A stretch of 64,000 bases of DNA from an uncultured Bacilli bacterium (GTDB lineage Bacteria; Bacillota_I; Bacilli_A; RF39; UBA660): the NCBI GenBank assembly GCA_934130005.1, contig CAKOXD010000001.1, positions 113,398 through 177,397 of the forward strand, read 5' to 3'. Of this stretch, positions 8,785 through 16,624 are shown in pieces (position 1 is the first letter of the stretch; each line of letters starts with the position of its first letter). Made by a program: the position numbers and the translations under genes. The notes beneath the pieces were generated by a model. The model had not been told where the DNA came from. It worked only from the letters and a program-made list of their open reading frames with translations, and made no database searches.

Positions 8785-9744
8785 CTATTTATAATTTCTT
8801 TTTAACACTTTTTTATAACATTCAGTAAAAATTTCATAAGTATTTTTTGATAAATCATCAGTATCATAGTCTAAATTTAAATAATCAAGCACTTGAGAAA
8901 ATTTATATTCTTTTAATTTATCATTTAATTCAAAAAATTCATTAATATTTTTTTTATTGTTTTTAATTCTATAATACATATAACAACCTATAAAACATCC
9001 CAATATATATTGTTGTTCATTATCTAACGTTAATTTTTCATCTTCTTCTATTTTTTTAAAAACCGTTACCAAATCATAGACATATTCATTTTTTGTATCA
9101 TTTATAACATTCATTATTTTTCCAAAATCAATGTACATATCATCTAAATATTCTGATAATAATCTTAAATTAATATCAATTTCTATTGCTTTAGATTTTA
9201 TAGCGAAAAGTGTTAAATTATTAGGTATTCTAGAATCTTTAATACCTTTTTCTATTAAAAAATCTTCAAATAGTAATTCTCCTAAAAAGGATAGTCCTTC
9301 TGTATAAAAATATCTAGTAAAGCTTTCACAGTTTATATCAATATTTAAATCATGTATAAATTCGTGTACAATTGAAAAAGCATCTTCTATTGTTCCTTTT
9401 AAAGGAATAAAAATAATTCTTTTTTTATAAATATCATCGTATTCACTATATGCAGTTAATACATTAGCATAGTCATTTTCAAATATAAATGTTCCATCAT
9501 TTAATCTTTCAATTAAAATATCATAGTAATCTTTATTCATTTTAAAGAAAAATTCTTTTGCTAATTTTATATTTTCATCTTTACTTACTTTTTTTGTAAA
9601 CTTAAAATCATAATCTCTGTCTTCAAATGATAAAACTATATTATTTAATTTTTGTATTAATAAATAATCAGTTTTATCACTACTCTCTGTTAATTTTATA
9701 TAATTTTTAGTAGCATCACATATTATTTCAAATTCATTTTTCAT
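8785..9744 (-). CDS. Putative zinc metallopeptidase (HEFIH), unknown family
   Basis: The 319-residue protein has HEFIH at 127-131 and a downstream TEG (Glu149) followed by LSFLGE, the arrangement expected of a gluzincin (two His and one Glu binding zinc, Glu128 catalytic). There is no signal peptide, so it would act in the cytosol. The rest is helical and I do not recognise a named family. Its start overlaps the queA stop by four bases (ATGA) and it ends nine bases before the miaA start, so it is locked into a tRNA-modification operon. Function is unknown. Confidence 0.6.
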   Translation of the reverse strand: MKNEFEIICDATKNYIKLTESSDKTDYLLIQKLNNIVLSFEDRDYDFKFTKKVSKDENIKLAKEFFFKMNKDYYDILIERLNDGTFIFENDYANVLTAYSEYDDIYKKRIIFIPLKGTIEDAFSIVHEFIHDLNIDINCESFTRYFYTEGLSFLGELLFEDFLIEKGIKDSRIPNNLTLFAIKSKAIEIDINLRLLSEYLDDMYIDFGKIMNVINDTKNEYVYDLVTVFKKIEEDEKLTLDNEQQYILGCFIGCYMYYRIKNNKKNINEFFELNDKLKEYKFSQVLDYLNLDYDTDDLSKNTYEIFTECYKKVLKRNYK

Positions 9745-10766
9745 TTTATAAACATCGCATCTCCAAAAGAGAAAAATCTATATTTATGATTAACAGCTTC
9801 TTTGTAAGCATTTAATATGTTGTCTTTTCCAGCTAATGCACTTACAAGCATAACAAGAGTAGATTTTGGAAGATGAAAATTAGTAATTAAAGCATCAATA
9901 GCTTTAAATTTATACCCAGGATATATAAATATATCTGTCCAACCAGAACATTCTCTAAATTCACCATATAAGTTCATTATAGTTTCAAGTGTTCTAGTAG
10001 AAGTAGTACCTACACTAATTATTCTTCTATTATTTTTTTTAGCTTCATTTAAAACATTAGCTGTTTCTTTACTCATCATGTAATATTCAGAATGCATTTT
10101 ATGATCATTTATATTTTCAACATTAACAGGTCTAAAAGTTCCAAGTCCAACATGTAAAGTAACATATTCTATTAAAATACCTTTTTCTTTTATTTTATTT
10201 AATAAATCTATTGTAAAATGTAATCCTGCTGTTGGAGCAGCTGCTGAACCTATATTTTTAGCATATACTGTTTGATATCTATCTTTATCATTTAGTTTTT
10301 CATGAATATAAGGTGGCAATGGCATTTCTCCTAATTTATCTAATATTTCATAAAATATTCCATTATATTTAAATTCAAAAACTCTAATTCCTTCTTCTTT
10401 AATATCAACACATTCAGCACTAAGTAATCCATCACCAAATATTACTCTTGTACCTATTTTTATTCTTTTAGCTGGTTTAGATAAACATTCCCATTTATTA
10501 TTTTCTAGTTCTTTTAACATTAAAACTTCTATTACTGCTTTTGTATCTTCTTTTTCTCCTATAAGTCTTGCTGGTATTACTTTTGTATCATTTAAAACAA
10601 GTACATCACCCTGATTTAAATAATCAATAATATTATTAAAATGTTTATGTTCTAATTCACCTGTTTGTTTATCTAAAACTAACATTTTAGATGAATCTCT
10701 TTTTTCTAGAGGAGTTTGCGCTATTAACTCTTCTGGTAAATAATAATCAAAATCTTCTGTTTTCAT
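9741..10766 (-). CDS. queA: S-adenosylmethionine:tRNA ribosyltransferase-isomerase
   Basis: Transfers the ribosyl moiety of SAM to preQ1 in tRNA, forming epoxyqueuosine at the wobble position of GUN tRNAs. The sequence starts MKTEDFDYYLPEELIAQTP and contains KRDSSKMLVLD, NDTKVIPARL, AAPTAGLHFT and TNFHLPKSTLVMLV, all diagnostic. It follows ruvB closely, as in Bacillus (ruvA-ruvB-queA). The usual next gene, tgt, is absent here and an unknown metallopeptidase takes its place. Confidence 0.97.
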   Translation of the reverse strand: MKTEDFDYYLPEELIAQTPLEKRDSSKMLVLDKQTGELEHKHFNNIIDYLNQGDVLVLNDTKVIPARLIGEKEDTKAVIEVLMLKELENNKWECLSKPAKRIKIGTRVIFGDGLLSAECVDIKEEGIRVFEFKYNGIFYEILDKLGEMPLPPYIHEKLNDKDRYQTVYAKNIGSAAAPTAGLHFTIDLLNKIKEKGILIEYVTLHVGLGTFRPVNVENINDHKMHSEYYMMSKETANVLNEAKKNNRRIISVGTTSTRTLETIMNLYGEFRECSGWTDIFIYPGYKFKAIDALITNFHLPKSTLVMLVSALAGKDNILNAYKEAVNHKYRFFSFGDAMFIK

Positions 10767-10783
10767 TTTATCACTTCTTCTAT

Positions 10784-11779
10784 TTAATTTTCTTTCTTAA
10801 TGTTTAAATGTTTATATGCTTTTTCTGTTACCATTCTACCTCTACTAGTTCTTTTTAATAAGCCGATTTGAAGTAAATATGGTTCATAAACATCTTCAAT
10901 TGTTGATTGCTCTTCACCTATACTTGATGCGATTGCTTCAATTCCAACTGGACCACCATTAAATTTTTCTATAATAGATTTTAATAAATTATAATCAGTA
11001 TCATCAAGTCCTAGCGAATCAACCTTTAATCTATCTAAGGCTGTTTTTGTAATTTCTAAATCAATAATACCATTATTCATTACATAAGCAAAGTCTCTTA
11101 CACGTTTAAATAATCTATTAGCGATTCTTGGAGTACCTCTACTTCTTCTTGCAAGTTCATAAGCAGCATCTTCATCAATTTGAGTATTTAAAACTCTTCC
11201 TGTTCTTTTTACAATTTCTTTTAACTCATCTTCTGTATAAAATTTTAATTTTGAAATTATTCCAAATCTATCTCTAAGTGGACTTGAAAGATCACCAGCT
11301 CTAGTAGTTGCACCAACTAAAGTAAAAGGTGGTAAATCAATTCTAATATTTCTACTAGTAGAGTCACTTCCTACAATTATATCTAGTTTAAAATCTTCCA
11401 TTGCAGGATATAAAATTTCTTCTATATATTTAGGAATTCTATGAATCTCATCAATAAATAAAACATCCCCTTCTTCTAATGTTGACAAAATAGCTGCTAA
11501 ATCGCCTGTTTTTTCTATAGAAGGTCCACTTGCAGTCTTTATATTACTTCCAAGTTCATTAGCAATTATATAAGCAAGGGTTGTTTTACCAAGTCCGGGA
11601 GGTCCATACAAAAGAACATGGTCTAATGATTCATCTCTCATCTTTGCTGCTTTTATATAAATATCTAAGTTTTCTTTTACTTCAGTTTGACCAATATATT
11701 CATCTATACTATCAGGTCGTATTGTTTCTTCAAAAGTATCCTCAACTAATTCATGATTAGTTATCACTCTCTCATCCAT
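10784..11779 (-). CDS. ruvB: Holliday junction branch migration ATPase RuvB
   Basis: Hexameric AAA+ motor that drives branch migration with RuvA. Visible motifs are Walker A GPPGLGKTTLAY, Walker B LFIDEIHR, sensor TRAGDLSSPLRDRFG and the C-terminal winged helix (FNGGPVGIEAIASSIGEE). The 331-residue length is typical. It starts nine bases after ruvA ends. No ruvC is adjacent; Bacillota use RecU instead. Confidence 0.98.
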   Translation of the reverse strand: MDERVITNHELVEDTFEETIRPDSIDEYIGQTEVKENLDIYIKAAKMRDESLDHVLLYGPPGLGKTTLAYIIANELGSNIKTASGPSIEKTGDLAAILSTLEEGDVLFIDEIHRIPKYIEEILYPAMEDFKLDIIVGSDSTSRNIRIDLPPFTLVGATTRAGDLSSPLRDRFGIISKLKFYTEDELKEIVKRTGRVLNTQIDEDAAYELARRSRGTPRIANRLFKRVRDFAYVMNNGIIDLEITKTALDRLKVDSLGLDDTDYNLLKSIIEKFNGGPVGIEAIASSIGEEQSTIEDVYEPYLLQIGLLKRTSRGRMVTEKAYKHLNIKKEN

Positions 11780-11788
11780 TTAATCACC

Positions 11789-12340
11789 TCATTTTAACAG
11801 CATTTTTAAAGCTTCTTTAATTTGAACTTCTATTTTTTGCTTATTATCAATATTTGGTATAATTTTCTTTATATCTTGTTTTTTATAACCAAGTGCTTCT
11901 AATGCTTCTATTAACTCATCATTTAATAAAGTATTTGAATCTTCTTTTACAACTAATTTTCCTTTTAAATCCAGAATTATTTGTCTAGCAACTTTATCAC
12001 CAATCTTTGGAAATTTTTTTAAGTAATTAACATTTCCATTTTCTATTGCACTAACAACTTCATCAATTGAACCACTCGCAATTATTGGTAATGCCATTTT
12101 AGGTCCTAAACCTTTTACATTTATAAGTTTCAAAAATAAGTCTTTTTCACTTTTCTCTTTAAATCCATATAAAGAAATATCATCTTCTGAAACTTTTTGA
12201 TACAAATATATTTTATATTCTTTATTCAATGTATATGAATAAGGATTAGAAGTAAAAATAATATATCCTATTTTATTATTTTCTAAAATAATATAATTAC
12301 TATCAATCTCAGTAACTACTCCATTTATATAACCATACAT
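11789..12340 (-). CDS. ruvA: Holliday junction DNA-binding protein RuvA
   Basis: Binds four-way junctions and loads RuvB. The N-terminal OB fold begins MYGYINGVVTEID. It is followed by helix-hairpin-helix segments (LINVKGLGPKMAL and LKKFPKIGDKVARQIILDLK) and a small C-terminal RuvB-binding domain (ALEALGYKKQDI). At 183 residues it is slightly short but complete. It is the first gene of the ruvAB-queA group. Confidence 0.96.
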   Translation of the reverse strand: MYGYINGVVTEIDSNYIILENNKIGYIIFTSNPYSYTLNKEYKIYLYQKVSEDDISLYGFKEKSEKDLFLKLINVKGLGPKMALPIIASGSIDEVVSAIENGNVNYLKKFPKIGDKVARQIILDLKGKLVVKEDSNTLLNDELIEALEALGYKKQDIKKIIPNIDNKQKIEVQIKEALKMLLK

Positions 12341-12410
12341 ATAATTTAATCACCTTCTATATTATAACATAAGCTTCATTTAAATGATACCATACATTTG
12401 TTTGTAATTC

Positions 12411-12451
12411 AAGTAAAAATTAAAATAGTATCAATAAATACTATTTTAATT
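12411..12451 (-). terminator. Terminator of cysS
   Basis: Perfect 14-bp inverted repeat AATTAAAATAGTAT / ATACTATTTTAATT (12418-12431 and 12438-12451) with a six-base loop, followed by T-rich sequence on the minus strand. The stem includes the cysS stop codon (12441-12443). Confidence 0.7.
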
Positions 12452-13832
12452 CAAATATTGTACCTTCTCTTGTATCTTTAATTATTATTCCATCATTTTC
12501 CAAATCATTTCTTATCTTGTCTGCTAATGCATAATCCTTATTTTCTTTTGCTTGTTTTCTTTTTTCTATCATATCATTTATATATATTAATTTTGATTCA
12601 TCTATATTTTCTTTAGAAATTAAATTTAAAGATAGTACTTTATCAAAGTTTTTTATTAATTCAATTTTTGTTTTCCCATTTATTAATTCATCTTTAATAA
12701 CATCATAGATAACTGTAATAGCATTTGATGTATTTAAATCATTTTCTAAAGCTTTAATAAATTCATTGTTATACATACTAAATTTAACTTCATCTAATAT
12801 TCCTTCATCTTTTATATTTTTTATTTTCGACAATAATTTATCATAGGATTTTTTTGCTTGATCTAATGCATCATAACTAAAAACTAAAACTTTTCTATAA
12901 GATGAATTTAAACACATAAATCTATAATCAAGTGGACTATATCCTTTAGATTCTAATAATGAAATGGTTAAAAAATCGCCTTTACTCTTACTCATTTTTC
13001 CAGTTTTATCATTTAAATGTTCACCATGAATCCAATAATTACACCATTTATGTCCAAGATATGCTTCAGACTGAGCTATTTCGTTTGTATGATGTGGAAA
13101 AATATTATCAACTCCACCACAATGTATATCTAGATTTTCTCCTAAATTTTTTATACTTATTCCAGAACATTCTATATGCCATCCTGGATATCCAACACCC
13201 CATGGACTATTCCATTTTAACTCTTGATCACTAAATTTTGATTTTGTAAACCATAAAACAAAATCAGCTTGATTTTTTTTGTTACTATCTTCTTCTACAC
13301 TCTCTCTTACACCAACAACCATTTCATCTATTTTATGATTTGTAAGCTTATAATAATCATTTAATTTAGATGTATCAAAATAAACATTACCACCACTTAT
13401 ATATGCATAATCTAAACTTAAAAGTTTAGTAATAATTTCAATATACATATCAATATTATCGGTTGCTTTTGATACAATTTCTGGCCATTTAACATTTAAT
13501 TTTTCTAAATCCCTTTTAAATTCTTTTGTATAAAAATCAGCTATTTCTAATACTGTTTTATGTTCTCTTAAAGCACCTTTTAACATTTTATCTTCGCCAC
13601 TATCAGAGTCACTTGTTAAATGTCCAACATCAGTGATATTCATACATCTCTTAACATTGTATCCAATATAATTTAAAGTTTTTTCAAGTATATCTTCAAA
13701 TATATAAGTTCTAAGATTACCTATATGTGCATAATGATATACTGTAGGTCCACAAGTATACATAGTTACCATTTCTTTATCATATGGTATAAATTCTTCT
13801 ATTTGTCTTGATAAAGTATTATAAATTTTCAT
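12441..13832 (-). CDS. cysS: Cysteine-tRNA ligase
   Basis: Class I aminoacyl-tRNA synthetase of 463 residues. The zinc Cys is in TMYTCGPTVY, the HIGH motif appears as AHIGN near residue 35, further zinc ligands are in WHIECSG and GGVDNIFPHHTNE, and the KMSKS loop is GKMSKSKGDF near residue 270. The C-terminal anticodon-binding helical part ends IIIKDTREGTIFELK. In Bacillus cysS sits next to mrnC-rlmB-sigH, but here that trio is about 25 kb away, so the cluster has been split. Shine-Dalgarno AGGAAGTGAT precedes the start. Confidence 0.98.
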   Translation of the reverse strand: MKIYNTLSRQIEEFIPYDKEMVTMYTCGPTVYHYAHIGNLRTYIFEDILEKTLNYIGYNVKRCMNITDVGHLTSDSDSGEDKMLKGALREHKTVLEIADFYTKEFKRDLEKLNVKWPEIVSKATDNIDMYIEIITKLLSLDYAYISGGNVYFDTSKLNDYYKLTNHKIDEMVVGVRESVEEDSNKKNQADFVLWFTKSKFSDQELKWNSPWGVGYPGWHIECSGISIKNLGENLDIHCGGVDNIFPHHTNEIAQSEAYLGHKWCNYWIHGEHLNDKTGKMSKSKGDFLTISLLESKGYSPLDYRFMCLNSSYRKVLVFSYDALDQAKKSYDKLLSKIKNIKDEGILDEVKFSMYNNEFIKALENDLNTSNAITVIYDVIKDELINGKTKIELIKNFDKVLSLNLISKENIDESKLIYINDMIEKRKQAKENKDYALADKIRNDLENDGIIIKDTREGTIFELK

Positions 13833-13850
13833 GTTATCACTTCCTAATTA

Positions 13851-13880
13851 ATTATAACATAGTTATCTAATTATATACAA
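13851..13880 (-). promoter_or_regulatory. cysS promoter
   Basis: Minus-strand -35 TTGTAT (13875-13880), 18-base spacer, -10 TATAAT (13851-13856). No T-box leader fits in the 18 bases left before the gene. Confidence 0.55.
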
Positions 13881-13917
13881 TTATTTAAAGAAATTTAAAT
13901 TTTTTTATAATAAGGTA

Positions 13918-13946
13918 TTGCACTATTTTAACAAATATGTTATTAT
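13918..13946 (+). promoter_or_regulatory. tRNA cluster promoter
   Basis: Plus-strand -35 TTGCAC (13918-13923), 17-base spacer, -10 TATTAT (13941-13946), about 18 bases before the first tRNA. Confidence 0.6.
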
Positions 13947-13963
13947 TATGGAGTAATGCGTAT

Positions 13964-14040
13964 GGACCTTTAGCTCAGTTGGTTAGAGCATCCGGCTCAT
14001 AACCGGACGGTCGTAGGTTCGAGTCCTACAAGGTCCACCA
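13964..14040 (+). tRNA. tRNA with CAU anticodon, probably tRNA-Ile2 (lysidine-modified)
   Basis: 77 nt including encoded CCA. The acceptor arms GGACCTT/AAGGTCC pair fully, the D arm is TAGCTCAGTTGGTTAGAGC, the anticodon arm is CCGGCTCATAACCGG, and the T arm is GTAGGTTCGAGTCCTAC. The acceptor and T arm resemble Bacillota and Mollicute tRNA-Ile(CAU) rather than initiator or elongator Met, so lysidine modification by TilS is likely; tRNA-Met cannot be excluded from sequence alone. Confidence 0.85.
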
Positions 14041-14047
14041 TTTTAAT

Positions 14048-14131
14048 GCAGGTGTGGCGAAATTGGCAGACGCGCTAGACTTAGGATCTAGTGGTTAATC
14101 CGTGGGGGTTCAAGTCCCTTCACCTGCACCA
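14048..14131 (+). tRNA. tRNA-Leu (UAG)
   Basis: 84 nt with encoded CCA and a long variable arm. The acceptor GCAGGTG pairs with CACCTGC; the anticodon loop CTTAGGA gives anticodon TAG. Only seven bases separate it from the previous tRNA, so they share a transcript. Confidence 0.93.
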
Positions 14132-14145
14132 TTCATAAAAAAATT

Positions 14146-14168
14146 AACCGGAAAGACGGTTTTTTATT
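14146..14168 (+). terminator. Terminator after tRNA-Ile/tRNA-Leu
   Basis: AACCG/CGGTT hairpin (14146-14150 and 14157-14161) with a six-base loop and a following run of T. It lies inside the tRNA cluster, so the two downstream tRNAs depend on read-through or their own promoter. Confidence 0.65.
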
Positions 14169-14183
14169 TTATCCTTTTTAAAT

Positions 14184-14257
14184 TGTCCTATAGCCAAGTG
14201 GTAAGGCAGTGGGCTCTGACCCCATCATCGTTAGTTCGAATCTAACTAGGACAACCA
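14184..14257 (+). tRNA. tRNA-Gln (CUG)
   Basis: 74 nt. The acceptor TGTCCTA pairs with TAGGACA, with the U1-A72 pair typical of tRNA-Gln; the D arm is AGCCAAGTGGTAAGGC. The anticodon stem GTGGG/CCCAT includes one G-T pair, and the loop CTCTGAC gives anticodon CTG (reads CAG). CCA is encoded. One base separates it from tRNA-Thr. Confidence 0.9.
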
Positions 14258-14258
14258 C

Positions 14259-14332
14259 GCCGATTTAGTTTAATGGTAAAACAAATCCCTCGTAATGATT
14301 AGATGTAAGTTCGATTCTTACATTCGGCACCA
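14259..14332 (+). tRNA. tRNA-Thr (CGU), with two mismatched pairs
   Basis: 74 nt with encoded CCA. D stem GTTT/AAAC and T stem GTAAG/CTTAC are perfect; the anticodon loop CTCGTAA gives CGT (reads ACG). Two irregularities stand out: the acceptor GCCGATT against ATTCGGC has a T-T mismatch at pair 6-67, and the anticodon stem AATCC against TGATT has a C-T mismatch next to the loop (31-39). It may be a weak or decaying gene for a rare codon, since a UGU tRNA-Thr could also read ACG. The first copy of the 76-bp repeat begins two bases after its CCA. Confidence 0.8.
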
Positions 14333-14333
14333 G

Positions 14334-14409
14334 ATTGATTAACACTCGAACTTTTTCGAGATAAATATAAAAACTACTCTCAAATTAAATTGAAAGTAGT
14401 TTTATTTTG
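14334..14409 (+). repeat. 76-bp direct repeat, copy A (two hairpins)
   Basis: Nearly identical to 15390-15465, with only small length differences in A runs and a change at the end. It contains a CTCGAA/TTCGAG hairpin (14345-14360) and a terminator-type hairpin AAAACTACT/AGTAGTTTT (14370-14403) with a T-rich tail. This copy directly follows the tRNA-Thr CCA end and probably terminates the tRNA transcript. The shared sequence extends a little upstream as GGCA[C/T]CA[G/A]. Confidence 0.9.
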
Positions 14410-14475
14410 TAAATTTAATAACACACATGAAAATTGACATAATCATTATTTGTATATGATAAATATTATATATTT

Positions 14476-15141
14476 TTAATCATTTACCTTATTAAATAAA
14501 CTATTCTTTATGTATAATATGTCTTCTATGGATTTTCCTATATTAAATGTTCCATTTCCTACTGGGTAAAAAACTGAATAACATTTATATTTTTTATTAT
14601 TAATAATTTTTTCAAATTGTTTTTTTCTACACTGAGAAACAGATATTTTTTCATTTAGTACAATCGAACTAACTTGATTACCAAACAATACTATTACTTT
14701 TGGATCAATAATTTCAATTTCTTTTTCTAATAAATGTAGATATTCTTTGTAAATATTATCTGGTAATGGTCTTGCGTCTATTTGCGTGCACTTTCCTAAA
14801 TTAGTTATAAAATATTTATGTTTTTTTACATTCTCATACACAATACTTGCAAACTCTTCAGTCCAATCAGCACCTTTAATATTTTTAATTTTATTATATA
14901 TATCTTTATCAAGCATTCCGAGTTCATAAAAAAAACTCCAAATGTTTTTAGTTCCTATCCAAGGAGATTTTAATCCTTTCCAATTCTTGGAAGATGCAAT
15001 ATTTCTTCTTGTTGGATTCATAAATACAAAGCAAATATCGGGATTTTTATCACATCCGCCATTATAGATAGAATCTAATTCTTTAGCTCCATACTTTTGT
15101 TGCAATTTATCATACTCTTTAGTTAAATTATTTAAAGTCAT
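14476..15141 (-). CDS. Uracil-DNA glycosylase superfamily protein
   Basis: About 221 residues with the family-4/SMUG-like UDG fold signature. An N-terminal ICFVFMNPTRR strand-loop matches the active-site region (GxxPG/GMNP-type), followed by WSFFYELG. Centrally there is FITNLGKCTQID, then DPKVIVLFGNQVSSIVL and a C-terminal motif YPVGNG. The start at 15141 (ATG, MTLNNLTKEY) has AGAGGAG six bases upstream; an in-frame TTG at 15147 is less likely. A 32-codon ORF overlaps its start, and the gene is bracketed by the 76-bp repeats. The exact substrate is unknown; the MNP motif could also fit an UDG-like protein without glycosylase activity. Confidence 0.72.
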   Translation of the reverse strand: MTLNNLTKEYDKLQQKYGAKELDSIYNGGCDKNPDICFVFMNPTRRNIASSKNWKGLKSPWIGTKNIWSFFYELGMLDKDIYNKIKNIKGADWTEEFASIVYENVKKHKYFITNLGKCTQIDARPLPDNIYKEYLHLLEKEIEIIDPKVIVLFGNQVSSIVLNEKISVSQCRKKQFEKIINNKKYKCYSVFYPVGNGTFNIGKSIEDILYIKNSLFNKVND

Positions 15142-15226
15142 ATACAACTCCTCTGTTACCTTTTTCTTTTAATTTTCTTTCATAATATCTGATTTTTGCT
15201 CTGTTTGTTGTTGTTAATAAATACAT
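15128..15226 (-). CDS. Small 32-residue ORF overlapping the UDG-like gene
   Basis: ATG at 15226 with GGAGG ten bases upstream. It encodes 32 residues beginning MYLLTTTNRAKIRYYERK and rich in Lys and Arg, and ends at a TAA (15128-15130) inside the first codons of the UDG-like gene, in another frame. The Shine-Dalgarno of the UDG-like gene lies inside it. A leader peptide or translational-coupling role is inference. A TATAAT -10 lies about 35 bases upstream of its start, but the -35 is poor. Confidence 0.5.
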   Translation of the reverse strand: MYLLTTTNRAKIRYYERKLKEKGNRGVVYDFK

Positions 15227-15389
15227 AATTTTTATACCTCCATTCTGTATTTAATTATACTATATTCTGACCACGTTTACTAGTTAATTATTTTTTAATT
15301 TATATTTTTCTGATATACTTGTAACAGTTAATTTTATTACTAAATCTTTCTTTTGTTCAAAGAGTTTACTTCTTCCTTTAAGGCATCAA

Positions 15390-15465
15390 ATTGATTAACA
15401 CTCGAACTTTTTCGAGATAATATAAAAACTACTCTCAAAATTAAATTGAAAGTAGTTTTATTTTT
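15390..15465 (+). repeat. 76-bp direct repeat, copy B
   Basis: Second copy of 14334-14409, with the same CTCGAA/TTCGAG hairpin (15401-15416) and AAAACTACT/AGTAGTTTT terminator hairpin (15425-15459). The bases before it, GGCATCAA, echo the tRNA-Thr end GGCACCAG before copy A. The two copies bracket about 1 kb with the UDG-like gene. Confidence 0.9.
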
Positions 15466-15543
15466 ACAGCAAACTTATATCTACTATAATCAATAAACTC
15501 ATCATTAAAAACTTTAACAAGAATTAATTCAAGTATTAGTGAA

Positions 15544-15572
15544 TTGTTTTAAATTATAAAATATGATATTAT
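15544..15572 (+). promoter_or_regulatory. Promoter of the ATP-grasp gene
   Basis: -35 TTGTTT (15544-15549), 17-base spacer, -10 TATTAT (15567-15572), about 40 bases before the ATG. Confidence 0.55.
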
Positions 15573-15610
15573 ATATTCATTAATTATTACAAGTAAAGGA
15601 AAGATTATTT

Positions 15611-16537
15611 ATGAAAATTGATTATTTTTGTTTTAGTATTCCAAGTCTATATCAAAATGATTATATTTTAAATAAAAAAGATGATGAAAATGATATTTGG
15701 ATAAAAAATAAAGAAAAAGAATTAATGGACTCAGCTAGAGAAAATAATATGCTGATAGTATTTGATAGAACAACTAAAAAATTTTATATGAATAATAAAG
15801 AATTTGATGTCAAAGGCAAGGTTATATTTCCTAGAAGTTTTATTCTTTATGAAGAAGAACTTTTAAAAAAATTAGAAGAGAATGGTGCAATATCTATTCA
15901 AACAATGAAAGATATTGAAAACATAGAAAATTGGCCTCAAAAAATTCAACCTATTTATAGAAAAGTAATTGAAACAACATATAAAGATTTCAAACTCAAT
16001 AATGAATATTATAAATCTCTTTTTAAAAACATATTTTTTAAAACTGCTAAAAAAACTAATACTCATTGTACTTTAAAATCCTTTGGATTTATAGATATAT
16101 GCGGTGAAAAAATCTTTTTTACAAAACCAACATTATGGGATGTATCTTCAGATGACAATATTTTTCTTTCTGAAACATTTGAATCTATTATAGATATAGA
16201 AAATGACATGGATTGCAAAGAATATAGAGCCTTTGTTATAAATAATAATTTATTAAGCATTTCTAGATCATATATTGATTATCCAACAGAAATACCTAAT
16301 GAAGTTAAAACATTTATTAAAGAACAAATAGAAAAAACCTCTTCTATAAATGATTTCCCTAACAGTTATGTTTTAGATGTGGGACAAATGATTATAGATA
16401 ATAAAGAAGTAATTGACATTATAGAATATAATCAAATAACTTCATCTGGATTAGAAGTATGTAATCTTTTAGTTGATAACTTAATAAATTATAATAAATC
16501 TAAAAGAAAAGAAAAAATATTAATTAAAAAAAATTAA
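15611..16537 (+). CDS. ATP-grasp domain protein (R2K-like)
   Basis: The 308-residue protein has an N-terminal half without clear motifs and a C-terminal ATP-grasp-like half. Visible are KEYRAFVINN (Arg206, the R of the R2K type), SYVLDVGQM (Asp256) and VIDIIEYNQITSSG (Glu272 and Asn274 as Mg-binding residues). ATP-grasp enzymes form amide bonds by way of an acyl-phosphate; R2K-clade members are often found in peptide-tagging or conflict contexts. Shine-Dalgarno AAAGGAAAG precedes the ATG. It is on the plus strand, next to the 76-bp repeat, with two flavodoxin-like genes after it. Substrate and partners are unknown, and the family assignment is by motif only. Confidence 0.6.
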   Translation: MKIDYFCFSIPSLYQNDYILNKKDDENDIWIKNKEKELMDSARENNMLIVFDRTTKKFYMNNKEFDVKGKVIFPRSFILYEEELLKKLEENGAISIQTMKDIENIENWPQKIQPIYRKVIETTYKDFKLNNEYYKSLFKNIFFKTAKKTNTHCTLKSFGFIDICGEKIFFTKPTLWDVSSDDNIFLSETFESIIDIENDMDCKEYRAFVINNNLLSISRSYIDYPTEIPNEVKTFIKEQIEKTSSINDFPNSYVLDVGQMIIDNKEVIDIIEYNQITSSGLEVCNLLVDNLINYNKSKRKEKILIKKN

Positions 16538-16556
16538 CTTTCAAATTTTTAAATTT

Positions 16557-16578
16557 AAAAACATATAATATGTTTTTT
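16557..16578 (+). terminator. Weak AT-only hairpin after the ATP-grasp gene
   Basis: AAAACATAT/ATATGTTTT inverted repeat with a one-base centre, followed by T residues. All pairs are A-T, so termination would be partial. Confidence 0.35.
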
Positions 16579-16624
16579 TATTATAAAAAAGAATATTATT
16601 TATAAATGAAACATATAATTTACC

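Larger units (their letters stand above)
15227..15610. other. Gene-free stretch with repeat copy B and two promoter regions
   Basis: Holds the upstream region of the UDG-like operon (minus-strand TATAAT near 15263), an AT-rich segment without a convincing gene, copy B of the 76-bp repeat (15390-15465) and the promoter of the ATP-grasp gene (15544-15572). A minus-strand reading frame ending DALKEEVNSLNKRKI just beside copy B could be a gene remnant, but it is too short to claim. Confidence 0.5.

Noticed and set aside
15300..15389. Minus-strand frame ending DALKEEVNSLNKRKI near repeat copy B
   Set aside because: Only about 20 codons look protein-like and there is no start or Shine-Dalgarno; it may be a remnant but cannot be supported.
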